Source of the DNA: Aliikangiella sp. G2MR2-5
Lineage (GTDB): Bacteria > Pseudomonadota > Gammaproteobacteria > Enterobacterales > Kangiellaceae
Assembly: GCF_015687155.1 (NCBI RefSeq)
Contig: NZ_JADPQF010000001.1
Span: 62,001 to 126,000, forward strand
DNA length: 64,000 nt
Direction of reading: 5' to 3'
In this document: positions 45,807-56,200 of the stretch, piece by piece
Layout of the letters: each line of letters opens with the position of its first letter
How positions within the stretch are numbered: the first letter of the stretch is position 1
Notes under the pieces: generated by a model
The model's input: only the letters and a program-made list of their open reading frames with translations
What the model was told of the DNA's origin: nothing
The model's database searches: none
Made by a program: the position numbers and the translations under genes

Positions 45807-47182
45807 TGTGCTAGCTCCATCCACTGAGTCAGTAATGCTCTTGTTCTTTCGTCAGGATGTATCTTGACCGCCATTCCATTGACGGCGGGAAACACATCAG
45901 AGGTAATCAAGGTTTTTCCTTTTAAAGCCATTGAATTTGATAAAACAATCTCATTTTGTAGCTGGTAGTTTTCCAGTTCATAACGTGTCAATTTTTGTTC
46001 TTCGTCTACCAGGTAGATTTCATTTTTATGCAATGCAAGTCGAGGAATAACTATATAATCGTTTGTCGCACCTTGCAGTTTGACCTCCATATACATTCCT
46101 TCGAGAAGTGGAGGGCGCTTTCCCGGTACCATTTGTCTATAGCTACCACTGATACTAACTGTGACTCCTATTGTACGGCTTTGAGGATCAAGGTTATCAC
46201 TAAGTCGTTCTACTTTTGCCTCCCAAACAGTTGAAGGCTCCCCGGCAATATAGGTTTGCGCGGTTAACCCCAGAGAGCTGAGAATGTTGCTCATATTGCC
46301 GTTTAGCATTTGTGCCATATTTTGTGTCTTACTTGTATCAAAGCTTGCCGCGATTTGGCGAAACTGATCGACTGGAAACTGTGCAGTAATTAGCATCTTT
46401 TCCATTCCAAAAGCATTAAACAAAGGAGCATTGAGCGACACATATTGCTCCTGTTCTACAGAAACCTGGCTAATACGACCATCAAAGGGAAGAGTAATAT
46501 TGGTTCTCTCAAGGTTGCGTGAACTCTGTTTTACCTTTGCTTCCGCTATTGCAATTTGAGCTTCTACCACCGCCATATCGCTGGGGAGTGTAGTCTCGAG
46601 ATTTTTCAGTTTTTGAACTTCCTGCTTTTGTTGCAGGTAGTTTTGCTGTTCCTGATCCAGACGTGATTGAGAAACCGAGCCACTTTTGTGGAGTTTTTTT
46701 ACGCGGTTTAATTCATTTTCTCTAACTTTGAGCTTTTCTACGGCGAGCTTTAACTCCAGCTCATTGTTGTCAATTGTCAATTGCATTTCTTTCAGGTTGG
46801 CCTGTTTAGCAAGAAGATCGGCTTCTGCCTGACGTAGTGCTAACTCGTAGTCTTTATCATCAATTTTGATCAACAATGTTCCCTGCGGCAGAATCGCCCC
46901 TTTTTTTAGCTCAGGGTGAACGTAGGTTATTCTCCCACTTATTTCAGCTCGTGCTTCTAGTTTATGGTCCGCCTCAACTACGCCAAATCCGGTAATGCTC
47001 GGCGCCACCTGATATGGCTGGATAACAATTGTATTGACTGAGGTTTTAGCGTGAGCCTGTGGCTCATGCTTTAAGTCGGGCTGAAGTTCGACAATGGTTA
47101 TAGTGATCAATAACCCCAGGAGTACTATAAGGATCAGAGACCAGCGACTTTTTAAGGTAAATTGTGAATGATTAAATTGCAT
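45803..47182 (-). CDS. RND periplasmic adaptor (membrane fusion protein, HlyD/AcrA type)
   Basis: In this 459-residue protein a membrane anchor (about 14-32, SLILIVLLGLLITITIVEL) precedes a lipoyl/barrel-sandwich half motif (ARAEISGRITYVHPELKKG). A long alpha-hairpin coiled coil (about 110-215), the second lipoyl half (TNITLPFDGRISQVSVEQEQYV) and beta-barrel plus membrane-proximal domains follow. It bridges the RND pump to an outer-membrane channel. It starts one base after tetR and overlaps the pump gene by four bases, so the three genes form one operon. AAGG precedes the ATG at seven bases. Confidence 0.92.
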   Translation of the reverse strand: MQFNHSQFTLKSRWSLILIVLLGLLITITIVELQPDLKHEPQAHAKTSVNTIVIQPYQVAPSITGFGVVEADHKLEARAEISGRITYVHPELKKGAILPQGTLLIKIDDKDYELALRQAEADLLAKQANLKEMQLTIDNNELELKLAVEKLKVRENELNRVKKLHKSGSVSQSRLDQEQQNYLQQKQEVQKLKNLETTLPSDMAVVEAQIAIAEAKVKQSSRNLERTNITLPFDGRISQVSVEQEQYVSLNAPLFNAFGMEKMLITAQFPVDQFRQIAASFDTSKTQNMAQMLNGNMSNILSSLGLTAQTYIAGEPSTVWEAKVERLSDNLDPQSRTIGVTVSISGSYRQMVPGKRPPLLEGMYMEVKLQGATNDYIVIPRLALHKNEIYLVDEEQKLTRYELENYQLQNEIVLSNSMALKGKTLITSDVFPAVNGMAVKIHPDERTRALLTQWMELAQ

Positions 47183-47183
47183 G

Positions 47184-47816
47184 TTATGCCTTCTCCTGAC
47201 GACAGCCAGTCATGAATAGTTGATAAATGTGTTCGGCCCATTGAGGCTTATCAATTTGCTCGTCAGATATGTCCCACACTCCCTGACGAATTGGCGCAAT
47301 GACAATTGGAAGCATGATCATTCCAACCAGTGAAAATGCTGCCCATTTAGGATCCAGATCGCTTCGCATACGACCTTGATTGATTTGTGTTTTGATTAAT
47401 TCGGGTAAAAATTTAGCAATTCGCCTAGGAACTCCCTGAAAAAAGGCTTCCTTTAATTTCGAGTCTTCCGCCAATACTTCATCATGAATAAAACGAACCA
47501 TCTCCCTGTTTCTGGTAGCCATCTGAAGCATGGCTGAGATAAACGCGCGGATAGGATCTTCAGATTCCAAAACATTCTGGATATGTCCAAATTGACGTTG
47601 TGAAATTTCTTCGAATAGTGCGACAAAAAGACCTTCCTTGTTTTTAAAGTAATAACGGACCATTGCTGAATTAAGCGCTGCTCGTTCAGCAACTTCTCTC
47701 ACCGTCACACTGCGATAAGACTTCTCTTTCAGTAATTCTGCCGCAGCTTTTAGTAGCTTGCCACGTTGTTCCTGGTGCCGATCTTCATCAAACGGCCTGC
47801 CTCGAGGTGTATTCAT
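47184..47816 (-). CDS. TetR-family repressor of the efflux operon
   Basis: The 210-residue protein has an N-terminal helix-turn-helix (about residues 18-65, LLKAAAELLKEKSYRSVTVR, then AERAALNSAMVRYYFKNKEG) and a helical ligand-binding domain. It is the first gene of the tetR-adaptor-pump operon. A perfect inverted repeat nine bases before its ATG is the obvious autoregulatory operator. The inducer is unknown, probably a substrate of the pump. Confidence 0.92.
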   Translation of the reverse strand: MNTPRGRPFDEDRHQEQRGKLLKAAAELLKEKSYRSVTVREVAERAALNSAMVRYYFKNKEGLFVALFEEISQRQFGHIQNVLESEDPIRAFISAMLQMATRNREMVRFIHDEVLAEDSKLKEAFFQGVPRRIAKFLPELIKTQINQGRMRSDLDPKWAAFSLVGMIMLPIVIAPIRQGVWDISDEQIDKPQWAEHIYQLFMTGCRQEKA

Positions 47817-47824
47817 GAAAAACG

Positions 47825-47860
47825 TATTATTTAATTAAACAATTGTGTAATTAAATAATA
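47825..47860. promoter_or_regulatory. Perfect 13-bp-arm palindrome, likely TetR operator
   Basis: TATTATTTAATTA (47825-47837) and its exact complement TAATTAAATAATA (47848-47860) flank AACAATTGTG, which itself contains the palindrome CAATTG. It sits just upstream of tetR, where binding would block transcription of the whole operon. Symmetry and place are direct; binding is inferred. Confidence 0.7.
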
Positions 47861-48044
47861 AATTACTGTTTTACGCAAGTATATATGGATGAAAAATAAT
47901 CAATTATTAATTGTATTGGTGAATATTGTGGATTATCAAAAATCTATAATTTTTCTATTTTCGATTAACTATAGGTTTTTTAAAGGAATTTTAGTGTCTT
48001 TTTATGCATTCTAACTGCCACGTTAAACACAAGAGGAATTTTGA

Positions 48045-49694
48045 GTGAAAAAGAAACACTACTTGATTATGACCGCAATAACTATGGTATCAGCGCCTTC
48101 ATATGCGGTAGAGCCTATTGAGCCGGTAATGGTTACCATTCCTGGCGGGAGTTTTGAAATGGGCTCCCTAGCCAGACAAAGTACGCAACCTGTTCACAAG
48201 GTAGAACTAAATACTTTTAGTCTGGGTAAGTATGAAGTAACCGTTAAAGAATTTGGTCAATTTATCAAAGCTACCAATTATCCGGCGCCAACTGAATGTC
48301 GCCACGAGCTGGATGGCTGGTTTAAGCTCTATTCGAAAGGAAATTGGGAAGTGAATAAGCTTAATTCAAGCCAGTTTCAGCCGGTGGTATGTATTAACTG
48401 GAAGGCGGCGCAGGCATATACTCAGTGGTTAGCGAAGGAAACTGGAAAACCTTACCGGCTAGTATCAGAAGCTGAGTGGGAGTACGCTGCAAGAGCCGGA
48501 ACCGATACCGATTACTTTTTTGGTGATGACGAGGAAATGAGCGAGGTCTGTCAGTATGCCAATACTGCTGATCTCTATGGTGAATCAATCTTGCAGATGG
48601 AAGCTAATACAACTTACTTCAACTGGTCTTCCGGTCTGGCAAATTGTGTCGACCATTCTGCTTATGCCAGTATTGTAGGCATGTACAAAGCAAACCCCTA
48701 TGGTCTTCACGATATTGTTAGTAATGTGTTGGAGTTTACCGCTGATTGTTATGTCGGTGGCTATGAGGGAGCGCCAACAGATGGCTCTGCGAGAATCGAA
48801 GAAAAGTGTGAGCGTCGCTCAACTCGCGGTGGTAGCTGGCATTGGACACACTGGCCACACGCCTTTCGCTCTAATATTTCGGAAGATTTTGCAGGCGGAG
48901 TAGATGGCTTTCGAGTGGCTCTGGATGGAGCGGCACCCGAGCTTTCAACCGCAACAAGGCGTTTTCTGAAAGAGCTGGGCGAAGCGCAAGTTATTGAACG
49001 TAAAAGACGGCAGGCTATTCCTAAGCTACCTGATCCCGTCACCGGGTTTAAACTGGAAAATGTTAAAGAAGGTATCAAACTTTCCTGGGATGCTGATGAA
49101 AAGGGAGTGGTTGATAGTTATCGAATTTACCGAAATCAGGTTCCCGGTAAAATGTTCGAGCTGATAGCGACAAACATTAAAAGCAACTCTTTTATTGACG
49201 CAAATTTTGGCGAACACAGGTATGAGTACACCGTAGTAGCAGTGAAAAACCATTTGCAAAGTGCCTATGCAGATCCCGTCACTAAACCTTCCGGGTGGTT
49301 AAGTATTGAGTCAAAGATTGAAGCTGAGTGGGCAACCAGCATAGAAGGCGCCTCTGTATCTTTTTCATCGGATAATGAACGAAAAGGCAGTGTTTTAACG
49401 GGAAGCGAAGGAATTTCAGATTCCGCAATTATCACCTACCATGTAGATGTCGACAGTGCTGGGAGTTATCTTCTCGAATACCGGGTAGCATCAATTCAGG
49501 ATACAGAAGGTTTCGAAGTATATATAAACAACAAAAAGCATGGTGCTAATCCTGTTTTGAAAACTGATGGATATCACAAGTGGCAAACACAAACTGGTGT
49601 CAGGCTAAAACTAAAGGAAGGTAAAAACAGGATAACTTTCAAATCACTTGATTCTCACTGGAAGCTAAACTGGTTTTCTCTGAAAAAAATTTAG
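48045..49694 (+). CDS. Secreted SUMF1/FGE-fold protein with Fn3 and C-terminal CBM-like domains
   Basis: The product has 549 residues. A signal peptide (about 1-21, ending APSYA) precedes a formylglycine-generating-enzyme-like domain (about 28-292; MVTIPGGSFEMGS, FSLGKYEVTVKEFGQFI, SEAEWEYAARAGT, RGGSWHWTHWPHAFRSN). The last block normally carries the catalytic cysteines after RGGSW; here those positions hold no cysteine, so it is probably not an active FGE. A fibronectin-III-like domain (about 325-400) and a CBM6-like beta-sandwich (about 415-549) follow. Start is GTG 48045 with AGAGGAA upstream. It likely binds a polysaccharide at the surface. Divergent from the efflux operon. Confidence 0.72.
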   Translation: MKKKHYLIMTAITMVSAPSYAVEPIEPVMVTIPGGSFEMGSLARQSTQPVHKVELNTFSLGKYEVTVKEFGQFIKATNYPAPTECRHELDGWFKLYSKGNWEVNKLNSSQFQPVVCINWKAAQAYTQWLAKETGKPYRLVSEAEWEYAARAGTDTDYFFGDDEEMSEVCQYANTADLYGESILQMEANTTYFNWSSGLANCVDHSAYASIVGMYKANPYGLHDIVSNVLEFTADCYVGGYEGAPTDGSARIEEKCERRSTRGGSWHWTHWPHAFRSNISEDFAGGVDGFRVALDGAAPELSTATRRFLKELGEAQVIERKRRQAIPKLPDPVTGFKLENVKEGIKLSWDADEKGVVDSYRIYRNQVPGKMFELIATNIKSNSFIDANFGEHRYEYTVVAVKNHLQSAYADPVTKPSGWLSIESKIEAEWATSIEGASVSFSSDNERKGSVLTGSEGISDSAIITYHVDVDSAGSYLLEYRVASIQDTEGFEVYINNKKHGANPVLKTDGYHKWQTQTGVRLKLKEGKNRITFKSLDSHWKLNWFSLKKI

Positions 49695-49712
49695 TGACAA
49701 ACAAAAGTCATT

Positions 49713-49745
49713 GCCTTGTGAGCTTTGCGCTCACAGGCTTATTTT
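49713..49745 (+). terminator. Terminator after the SUMF1-like gene
   Basis: GCC-TGTGAGC (49713-49723, one T bulged) pairs with GCTCACA-GGC (49729-49738) around TTTGC, followed by TTATTTT. Confidence 0.65.
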
Positions 49746-49888
49746 CAGTCTCTTTTACATATTTTTACTTTCGATTCTGTTTACTAAGACAGGAGAATAT
49801 TGGAATGACGATTGCGCGATAAATTTACTCGGGTTGAGTTGTAAAGCTTTTGATATAAAATATCCGTTTAGCAATACAGTTTCTGCAC

Positions 49889-51865
49889 CTAATTCCAATA
49901 TCCGAGTTCAAATAGTTTATTTTTATTCATCCTTTTCCAGCGCACGGTTGAATTTTGTTCAATAAATTGAATTAGTTCCTCTGATTTTATTGTTTCTGAG
50001 AGGTGATTTTTATTGTCCAGAATCAGCAGTGCTGCATCAAGTGCATCGTAAATTTCATTTGCCATCCTTGCGGATGTATATGTGAGCATGCTTAATTGCT
50101 CTCCCTCTTTCCATCGCTTTCTGGCAATACTTATTTTCGCTCTGGTCAACATTGCAAATGATGAGCGCTGCCAGGGTTTTATGGTGGCCATAGTTGCCTC
50201 ATAATCTTTTTTTTCCAACAAAGCTTCACGAGCATGTTCAGCTGCAACATAGAAGTCGTTTTTGTAAAGCGGGTAGTAATTAACATCCAGTATGCGCAAA
50301 TAGTATTCGAGTTTTTCTGTTTTGTTTTTTGCACTCCAGGCGAGATTACTCAAAACGCCAATCTGATGTTCTTCATTTAGCTGGTGTAACTCCAGCAATT
50401 GCTGAGCCAGGTTTAAGTGTGAGTGTTCGAGTGCTTTCTGGTTAATTTTTGCAGCCATAAAGGATTGAGTTAGATGAGCTTTGACTTCCTGTAACGGCTC
50501 CGCTGCTAATCGTGCTTTATTGGCCGCCGTATTCAGGTATTCAGAACTTTGTCGATAGTCCTGTGCTACAAAAGCACTCCACGCCATTTGTGTAAGAGCT
50601 TTCGACTCCAGATTCAATTGTTCTAAATCTTTAAATATCTTCATCGCTTCGTTCGCAGCTTCTCCTGATTGAGGCCATTGACCTAGTTTTGAAGCAATAT
50701 CTGCTTTTGCTAAATTGAGTAGCCCTTTGTAGATTGGCTGAAGATCGGCTTTATCTTGTAGGGTCACCAGGTTTGCAGCTAGCTCTAACTCTTCGATTTC
50801 CGTGTACATTTTTATTAGCTGTAGGGCAATTATCGGATCTTCAGGGTTAGCATTGTGAAGCAAAGTAATTTGAGATAGCGCTGCATTGAATGAGTTGAGT
50901 GAAAAATAACCTGAAGATATCAGCGGGGTAAGTAACTTACTGAATTTTTGAGACAGTGCTTCAGGGCTCTCAGCGACTATATATCCCTCCCAACCTCGAA
51001 ATTCTCCTTGTAGATAAAATCTAAATAGTATTTCTGAACCTCTGGTATTCAATAAATGAAATTTGTAACCAAACAGCAATGATTCATTGTTTCCTGCTAC
51101 AGTCTGCCAGGTTTGGAATGGAGAGTCGAAAATAGACTGGTTGTTGAATTCTCTATTTTCTAAAACAGAAAATTCGTTGCTGTTTAGCCAATATTGCATG
51201 ATAGCATCTAGCCTTTTTGTAGAATGCTCATCTCGGAAAGGGGGAACCAATATTTTTGTTGAGTAGCTATTGCTAGCTTTGGAATGGCTAAATTTTTTCC
51301 AGCTGATAGTGGTCACTATGCTAGTGAAAAGGATGATTATTAGCAAAACGAAAGGTGAAGTCTGATTAAATATTCGCTTGAGACTATTTGTAGTCAGACA
51401 CGCTAGCCTTTTCGTGAAAGGCATATTTGCATTGCTAATTTGAATGACCTTACTCTGTAGTTGCTTAGCATTCTCTGCTTTATTGACCGTCTTTTCTGGT
51501 GCGACACAGTGTTCAATGTATTCGTTTTCAAGCGCATTGCAGGGTAGTGAGGTGAGAGAAGGAGAAGGGGGTATTACCGCAATGGGTAATTGCCATTGAT
51601 ATCCGCGCTTGGAAAAAGTCTTAATGGCGCTGGTTCCAAAAAGAGCTCTGAGGTGACTGATATTCTGAAAAACTGCCTGGTCTGATACTACTTTTTCTTT
51701 CCATACGAGATTAAGAATTTCATCTTTGCTTACCACTCGTTCAGCGTTTTCCAGCAGAAGGGAAAGGACTTTGGCCTCGTTATGGCGAATGGAAACCAAT
51801 CTCTCCTGCTTCTTCAAAGTCAGGCTTTCGGAATCAAATATATAGTGGTTAATCTGATAGTGCAT
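49889..51865 (-). CDS. Membrane-anchored winged-helix regulator with TPR-like sensor
   Basis: The 658-residue protein is a second CadC/ToxR-like one-component regulator. An OmpR-type winged helix (about residues 5-95; RHNEAKVLSLLLENAERVVS, TFSKRGYQWQLPI) leads to a linker, a membrane span (about 171-188) and a periplasmic part. The latter has helical repeats (about 320-640; for example EDPIIALQLIKMYTEIEELELAANL, GQWPQSGEAANEAMKIFKDLEQLN) resembling TPRs. Its architecture differs from the propeller-type regulator at 23078. It faces two unknown genes on the other strand. The target is unknown; neighbouring secreted enzymes are candidates. Confidence 0.78.
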   Translation of the reverse strand: MHYQINHYIFDSESLTLKKQERLVSIRHNEAKVLSLLLENAERVVSKDEILNLVWKEKVVSDQAVFQNISHLRALFGTSAIKTFSKRGYQWQLPIAVIPPSPSLTSLPCNALENEYIEHCVAPEKTVNKAENAKQLQSKVIQISNANMPFTKRLACLTTNSLKRIFNQTSPFVLLIIILFTSIVTTISWKKFSHSKASNSYSTKILVPPFRDEHSTKRLDAIMQYWLNSNEFSVLENREFNNQSIFDSPFQTWQTVAGNNESLLFGYKFHLLNTRGSEILFRFYLQGEFRGWEGYIVAESPEALSQKFSKLLTPLISSGYFSLNSFNAALSQITLLHNANPEDPIIALQLIKMYTEIEELELAANLVTLQDKADLQPIYKGLLNLAKADIASKLGQWPQSGEAANEAMKIFKDLEQLNLESKALTQMAWSAFVAQDYRQSSEYLNTAANKARLAAEPLQEVKAHLTQSFMAAKINQKALEHSHLNLAQQLLELHQLNEEHQIGVLSNLAWSAKNKTEKLEYYLRILDVNYYPLYKNDFYVAAEHAREALLEKKDYEATMATIKPWQRSSFAMLTRAKISIARKRWKEGEQLSMLTYTSARMANEIYDALDAALLILDNKNHLSETIKSEELIQFIEQNSTVRWKRMNKNKLFELGYWN

Positions 51866-52085
51866 TAAATACAGATACGAGAATTGTTTCAGTTTTTCTA
51901 TAGTGTAACGGATTAATAGTCGGAGTGAGAAACTTAATTAGCCAGACTGTGTCTATTTCGCTTGAAAATAAGGGGGCTTTGATAGCTAATAAAAATACAA
52001 GAAGCTATACTAGGCAATATTTCGAGCCCAGACTCTTTCGAACACTCGATGGAGTTTGGGCTTTTCATTCGTTATTGGAGTATTT

Positions 52086-52634
52086 ATGGCAGATCAAGAT
52101 TACCAAGAAGAAATGCTGGTTAATTTCTTGCGTCAGTCAACCATAGAAGGTTTGCTCAATCCTTCTGTAGCAAAAAGCCGACTACAGGCAGTAGAGAATC
52201 TTTTTATTGAGCTAACCGACGAAGAGCGACTTGATTTACGTAAAGTAGATGTCGATGTTCTATGTGGACGCTTTCACAAGCTGCATGACAGTAGTATTCG
52301 TTCTGAAGTACTGGAGCTATACAACAAGAGAGTGAAGGCTGCACTACTGGATTATTTTTCCTGGCTGGAAAATCCCAAGTCTTTCTTTTCTATTGGTGGA
52401 GATAATATCCGAAAAGACAAACGATATCAGATGTCTGAAAAGGAAGTGTCATTTGAAGAAAAAGCACTTGAGGATATTACTCTGGCAACAGCAGAACGCG
52501 CTACAGATATTTTTTCCATTCCTCTGCGCGAAGATAGAACAATATACGTTCAGAATTTGCCAATCGATTTGACAGTGGCTGAAGCCGATAAGATTGCGAG
52601 AGTAATAAAAGCTCTGGCTACAGAGGAAGCATAA
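52086..52634 (+). CDS. Hypothetical soluble protein, paired with next gene
   Basis: The 182-residue product is not a family I recognise. It is acidic and helical, with two low-complexity charged stretches and a patch SWLENPKSFFSIGGDNIRKDKRY in the middle. It has no signal peptide or membrane segment. ATG 52086 with GGAG five bases upstream is chosen over an in-frame start ten codons earlier. The next gene begins three bases after its stop, so the two products likely act together, one cytoplasmic and one at the membrane. Confidence 0.6.
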   Translation: MADQDYQEEMLVNFLRQSTIEGLLNPSVAKSRLQAVENLFIELTDEERLDLRKVDVDVLCGRFHKLHDSSIRSEVLELYNKRVKAALLDYFSWLENPKSFFSIGGDNIRKDKRYQMSEKEVSFEEKALEDITLATAERATDIFSIPLREDRTIYVQNLPIDLTVAEADKIARVIKALATEEA

Positions 52635-52637
52635 AGC

Positions 52638-53240
52638 ATGGTAACCAATAATAGTCGAATGCTTCTTGTTGCACCCATGGCCATTTTTGGACTATCAGGA
52701 ATAGGGTTCTATCTATACTTTATGTATGCCCCGGCTGGAGGAGCCTTTCATGACAACCTGGTACCTGAGTTGCTAGGTTTTTGTCTCGAAGGTTTTTTTC
52801 TGGTCGGTCTATTAACATTAGTGCAGGCTTCAAGAGAAAGGGCGAGAAAAAAGGAACTCTGGCTCTCTCTTCGTGGCGTATTGCGAGGTATTTTATCCAA
52901 TGTAGATATTGCTTTTCTTTCGCCTAATACGGAACCTGCCGAGACTAAATTATTGGAAGAAGACAAAGAAATCGTTGGCCATTATATGAAAGAGTTAAAG
53001 GACAACCGACTTAATTTAAGGGCAATGACTTCTCTTAAAAAAGAGTCGATAGCAACACTTTCTCTGGCACGAGATATGATTCCGGTGGCTGCTCAATTAA
53101 GTGCAGAACATATGCGCTGGTGGATTGCTATTGTTGATTCTATGCGACAATTATCAAAAGCCAGCAATAGAGAATCTATAGAACAGAACTTGTTTTTACT
53201 GCTTGAAAATATGAATGAATTTGACGGCCTGGATTTGTAG
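52638..53240 (+). CDS. Two-span membrane protein of unknown function
   Basis: The product has 200 residues. Two membrane segments (about 9-28, LLVAPMAIFGLSGIGFYLYF, and 42-62, VPELLGFCLEGFFLVGLLTL) are followed by a helical cytoplasmic-looking domain of about 135 residues. The family is unknown to me. It is translationally close to the upstream gene (three-base gap) and ends in a perfect hairpin that includes its stop codon. Confidence 0.6.
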   Translation: MVTNNSRMLLVAPMAIFGLSGIGFYLYFMYAPAGGAFHDNLVPELLGFCLEGFFLVGLLTLVQASRERARKKELWLSLRGVLRGILSNVDIAFLSPNTEPAETKLLEEDKEIVGHYMKELKDNRLNLRAMTSLKKESIATLSLARDMIPVAAQLSAEHMRWWIAIVDSMRQLSKASNRESIEQNLFLLLENMNEFDGLDL

Positions 53241-53269
53241 AAGCATTACCTGAAACAGTAATGCTTCTA
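53238..53269. terminator. Perfect 12-bp hairpin at the end of the two-gene unit
   Basis: TAGAAGCATTAC (53238-53249, starting with the stop codon TAG) pairs with GTAATGCTTCTA (53258-53269) around CTGAAACA. The T tract comes only about 14 bases later (TTTGTTTTTT), so intrinsic termination may be inefficient. The converging chitinase gene ends at 53298. Confidence 0.5.
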
Positions 53270-53297
53270 CAGGGTTGGACTATTTGTTTTTTACCGC

Positions 53298-56200
53298 CTA
53301 ATAACTACAAAGTAGCGTCCAGCTATCGCCTGAACCCGGTATAGCGCTGGTCCAGTATTTCGCCTGATAGAGTGTGCTTTGATAGCGCATTCGGTCTCCG
53401 GTTTCAGCGTGATTCGGGTTACCCGCCCAATCAGTGCGAGTCCAGTTGGGATATTCATTATACTGGGTTGGATCGATATTCATCGATTCACAAGTGTCGC
53501 CGCCGGGATTTCCGCCGCCTGAATCAAGTTCTCCTTTTGGTAGTTCCGGGTGTTCCTGTTTGATGGCGAACTCCTTACCATTAATTTTTACCGTCCAGTT
53601 TGAAAGCATCGATACAGGGAGATAGTAACGGACTTTGATTGCCCATTCGCCGCCATTGGCTAACGTCATATAACCTGGCAAGGCAAATTTGACTCGATGG
53701 AAGTTGTTTTCCAGTCCGCCAATATTGTTACCCGCCGCGTTTGAACCATCGTTGATGACAGACAAACCGGCGCCACTTTGGTCATTCATCGATCCTGGTG
53801 CAGAAGTGGAATAATCAAAATAAAATTCAGTGCCGCCAGGAAGCGTAACACCGGTATTATTTTTGATAACTACTTCAGGAGTGATGGGATAATTACTGTC
53901 ACCGAGAGCAAAGCCTCTGACAGAAACCTGTACGTCAATCTGACTTGTGGGTAATGTGATTTCAGCTCGCTTATTTCCATATGGCGTCGCCGACGCAAAC
54001 TTATTGGCGATAGCTTCAGTCATGCTGGATCCCATTTCATATTCACCTTTTGCGGTATTGAATTGGAAATCACCGGCGAGTTCCCAAAACATAATGCCGC
54101 CGATACCTTTATCAACAACATAGTCAGCTTTGTGGTTAATTGATTCGAGATCTTCAGTTGAAAGAAAAACTTTTTTCTCGGCGTTCCAGAGCCATGGCGT
54201 AACCATGGTCGAATTGTAGAATCGTTGATAATTTCCCTGTAGTTGGTGGGCAGGGTTGTTAACCGGATCCAGACCGTAACTTTCTACATAGCTTCCGAGA
54301 ATTCCTGTTTCCAGGTTTTTGGCATGCCACATTGGATTAGAACCCGCACCCATTTCTTCACCGAGAGAGTTTTTATCGTGCCACAGATTATCGATCCCGA
54401 TTGCTCCATAGCCGCAGTTGTTGGTTTCTCCGGTGCCGGTTCCCGGCGGGCACTGTGATTGATCCGGTAACGATGCCGAGCCCCACAGACCATTGGTACC
54501 GCCCTGAACGCCTTGCCAGCCGCGAGTGTAGTAGGGGACACCGATATTGATCCTACCTGCCGGGACCGAACCACGAAAATAATGATAAGCCCAGTCGGTA
54601 TTTAAATACCCTATATTTTCGTAAGCACCTCCGTATGCATTCCATGCAAGTAGTTCGGCATCTTCACCATTATCAAACAGTGCTGCATTTGGGCCGACAA
54701 ACTGGTTCCAGGCGCCGTGCAGGTCGTAGGACATTATGTTGATATAGTCGAGGTATTTTGCTGACTCATAAACTTCCATACCGCGTAGTAAGTAGCCAGA
54801 AGAAGGTGCTGCTACGGTCAGCAGGTAATGAATACCATCTTGTGCTCCAGCAGCATCCAGTTTTTGCCTGAGGACTTTCATCAATTCGACATAGGAAGCA
54901 TTCAGTCCCCCTCGTAATCCATTGGAGATTGCAAAGTCATCCGGATTTCCTGCATCTTTCATACTGGTGGCATATTCATAATCGATATCGACGCCATCGA
55001 ATCCATAAGTACGGATAAAGTCGACAGCTGAATTAGCAAAAGTATTGATGCCAGTGTGATTAATTGAACCATCCGCATTAGTAGTCATACTGTAGAAGCC
55101 TCCGCTGGCTACTCGATTGCCATTGGCGTCAAAAAAACCACCAGTCTCGGCCCAGCCACCAACAGAAATCATGGTTTTGACATGCGGGTATTGTTTTTTG
55201 AATTTATTGAGCAAATTGAAATGCCCTTTATAAGTATAAGAGGGATCCATTTCTGCACCGATAACATCCGGCCATTCCATTCCGGTTGCCGGGTTATTTG
55301 CCGTGTTGGCGCCAACTGACACTTTGTTGTTAGCGTCCACATGGGCAAAAGCATAGTTAATATGAGTCAGGTGTTCCCATGGGATCTGGTGGGCCAGATA
55401 GGCTGGTCCATTATTGCCGGTTCTCCAGCTGGTAAAATAGCCAATTACACGACGAGTTTTTCCACCCATTTTTTCACGCCCTTCAGAATCGTAACGTGTG
55501 CAATAGGGTGATTTAACACTCGGTGTTGTGTAAAGCCCATCAGGACGGCAGTCTGTTTGTGATACAGGATCGTCGCTAACAGTCACCGTAACTTCATCGA
55601 TTGAAGTGAACTCACTATCATCAACCATATAGGAAAGAACGTAGATACCCTTTGCAGAAAAAATCGCAGATGAATTTCCTTTATTGACATCAGCAAAGGT
55701 TACATTACCCGGTCCGGAAACTTTTTTCCAAAGTTCGGTGAGCGGGCTACTTTTTCCATCATCACTAAAGCGTCCGTTTAATTGTGTCGACTGATTAGTC
55801 ACTGCACTGAAATCATTTCCTGCGTTTGCAACCGGCGGTTGATTAACCTGAGGCTCGGTAACATTGACAACCATTTCATCGCTGACCGTAAACTCATTAT
55901 CGTCGACCGAAAGGCGTAAAGTGTAACTGCCCGTTGTAGAAAAGGTCGCGCTGGTATTCGCGCTCGACGCGTTGGCAAAGGTTGTTATTCCCGGGCCTGT
56001 TACTTGCGTCCAGTTTGAAGTAACGGGTGTTGATATACCGTCATCGGAATAATTTCCGCTCAGACTAGCACTTTTCCCGATCTCAATTGAACGATCGGGA
56101 CCGGCATTAACTATCGGAGGTTGATTAACTACGCCGCCATTAACGGTGATAGTTTTAGAGGCACTCTGTGTACAGGACTCAGGAGACACTCTGTCATCAC

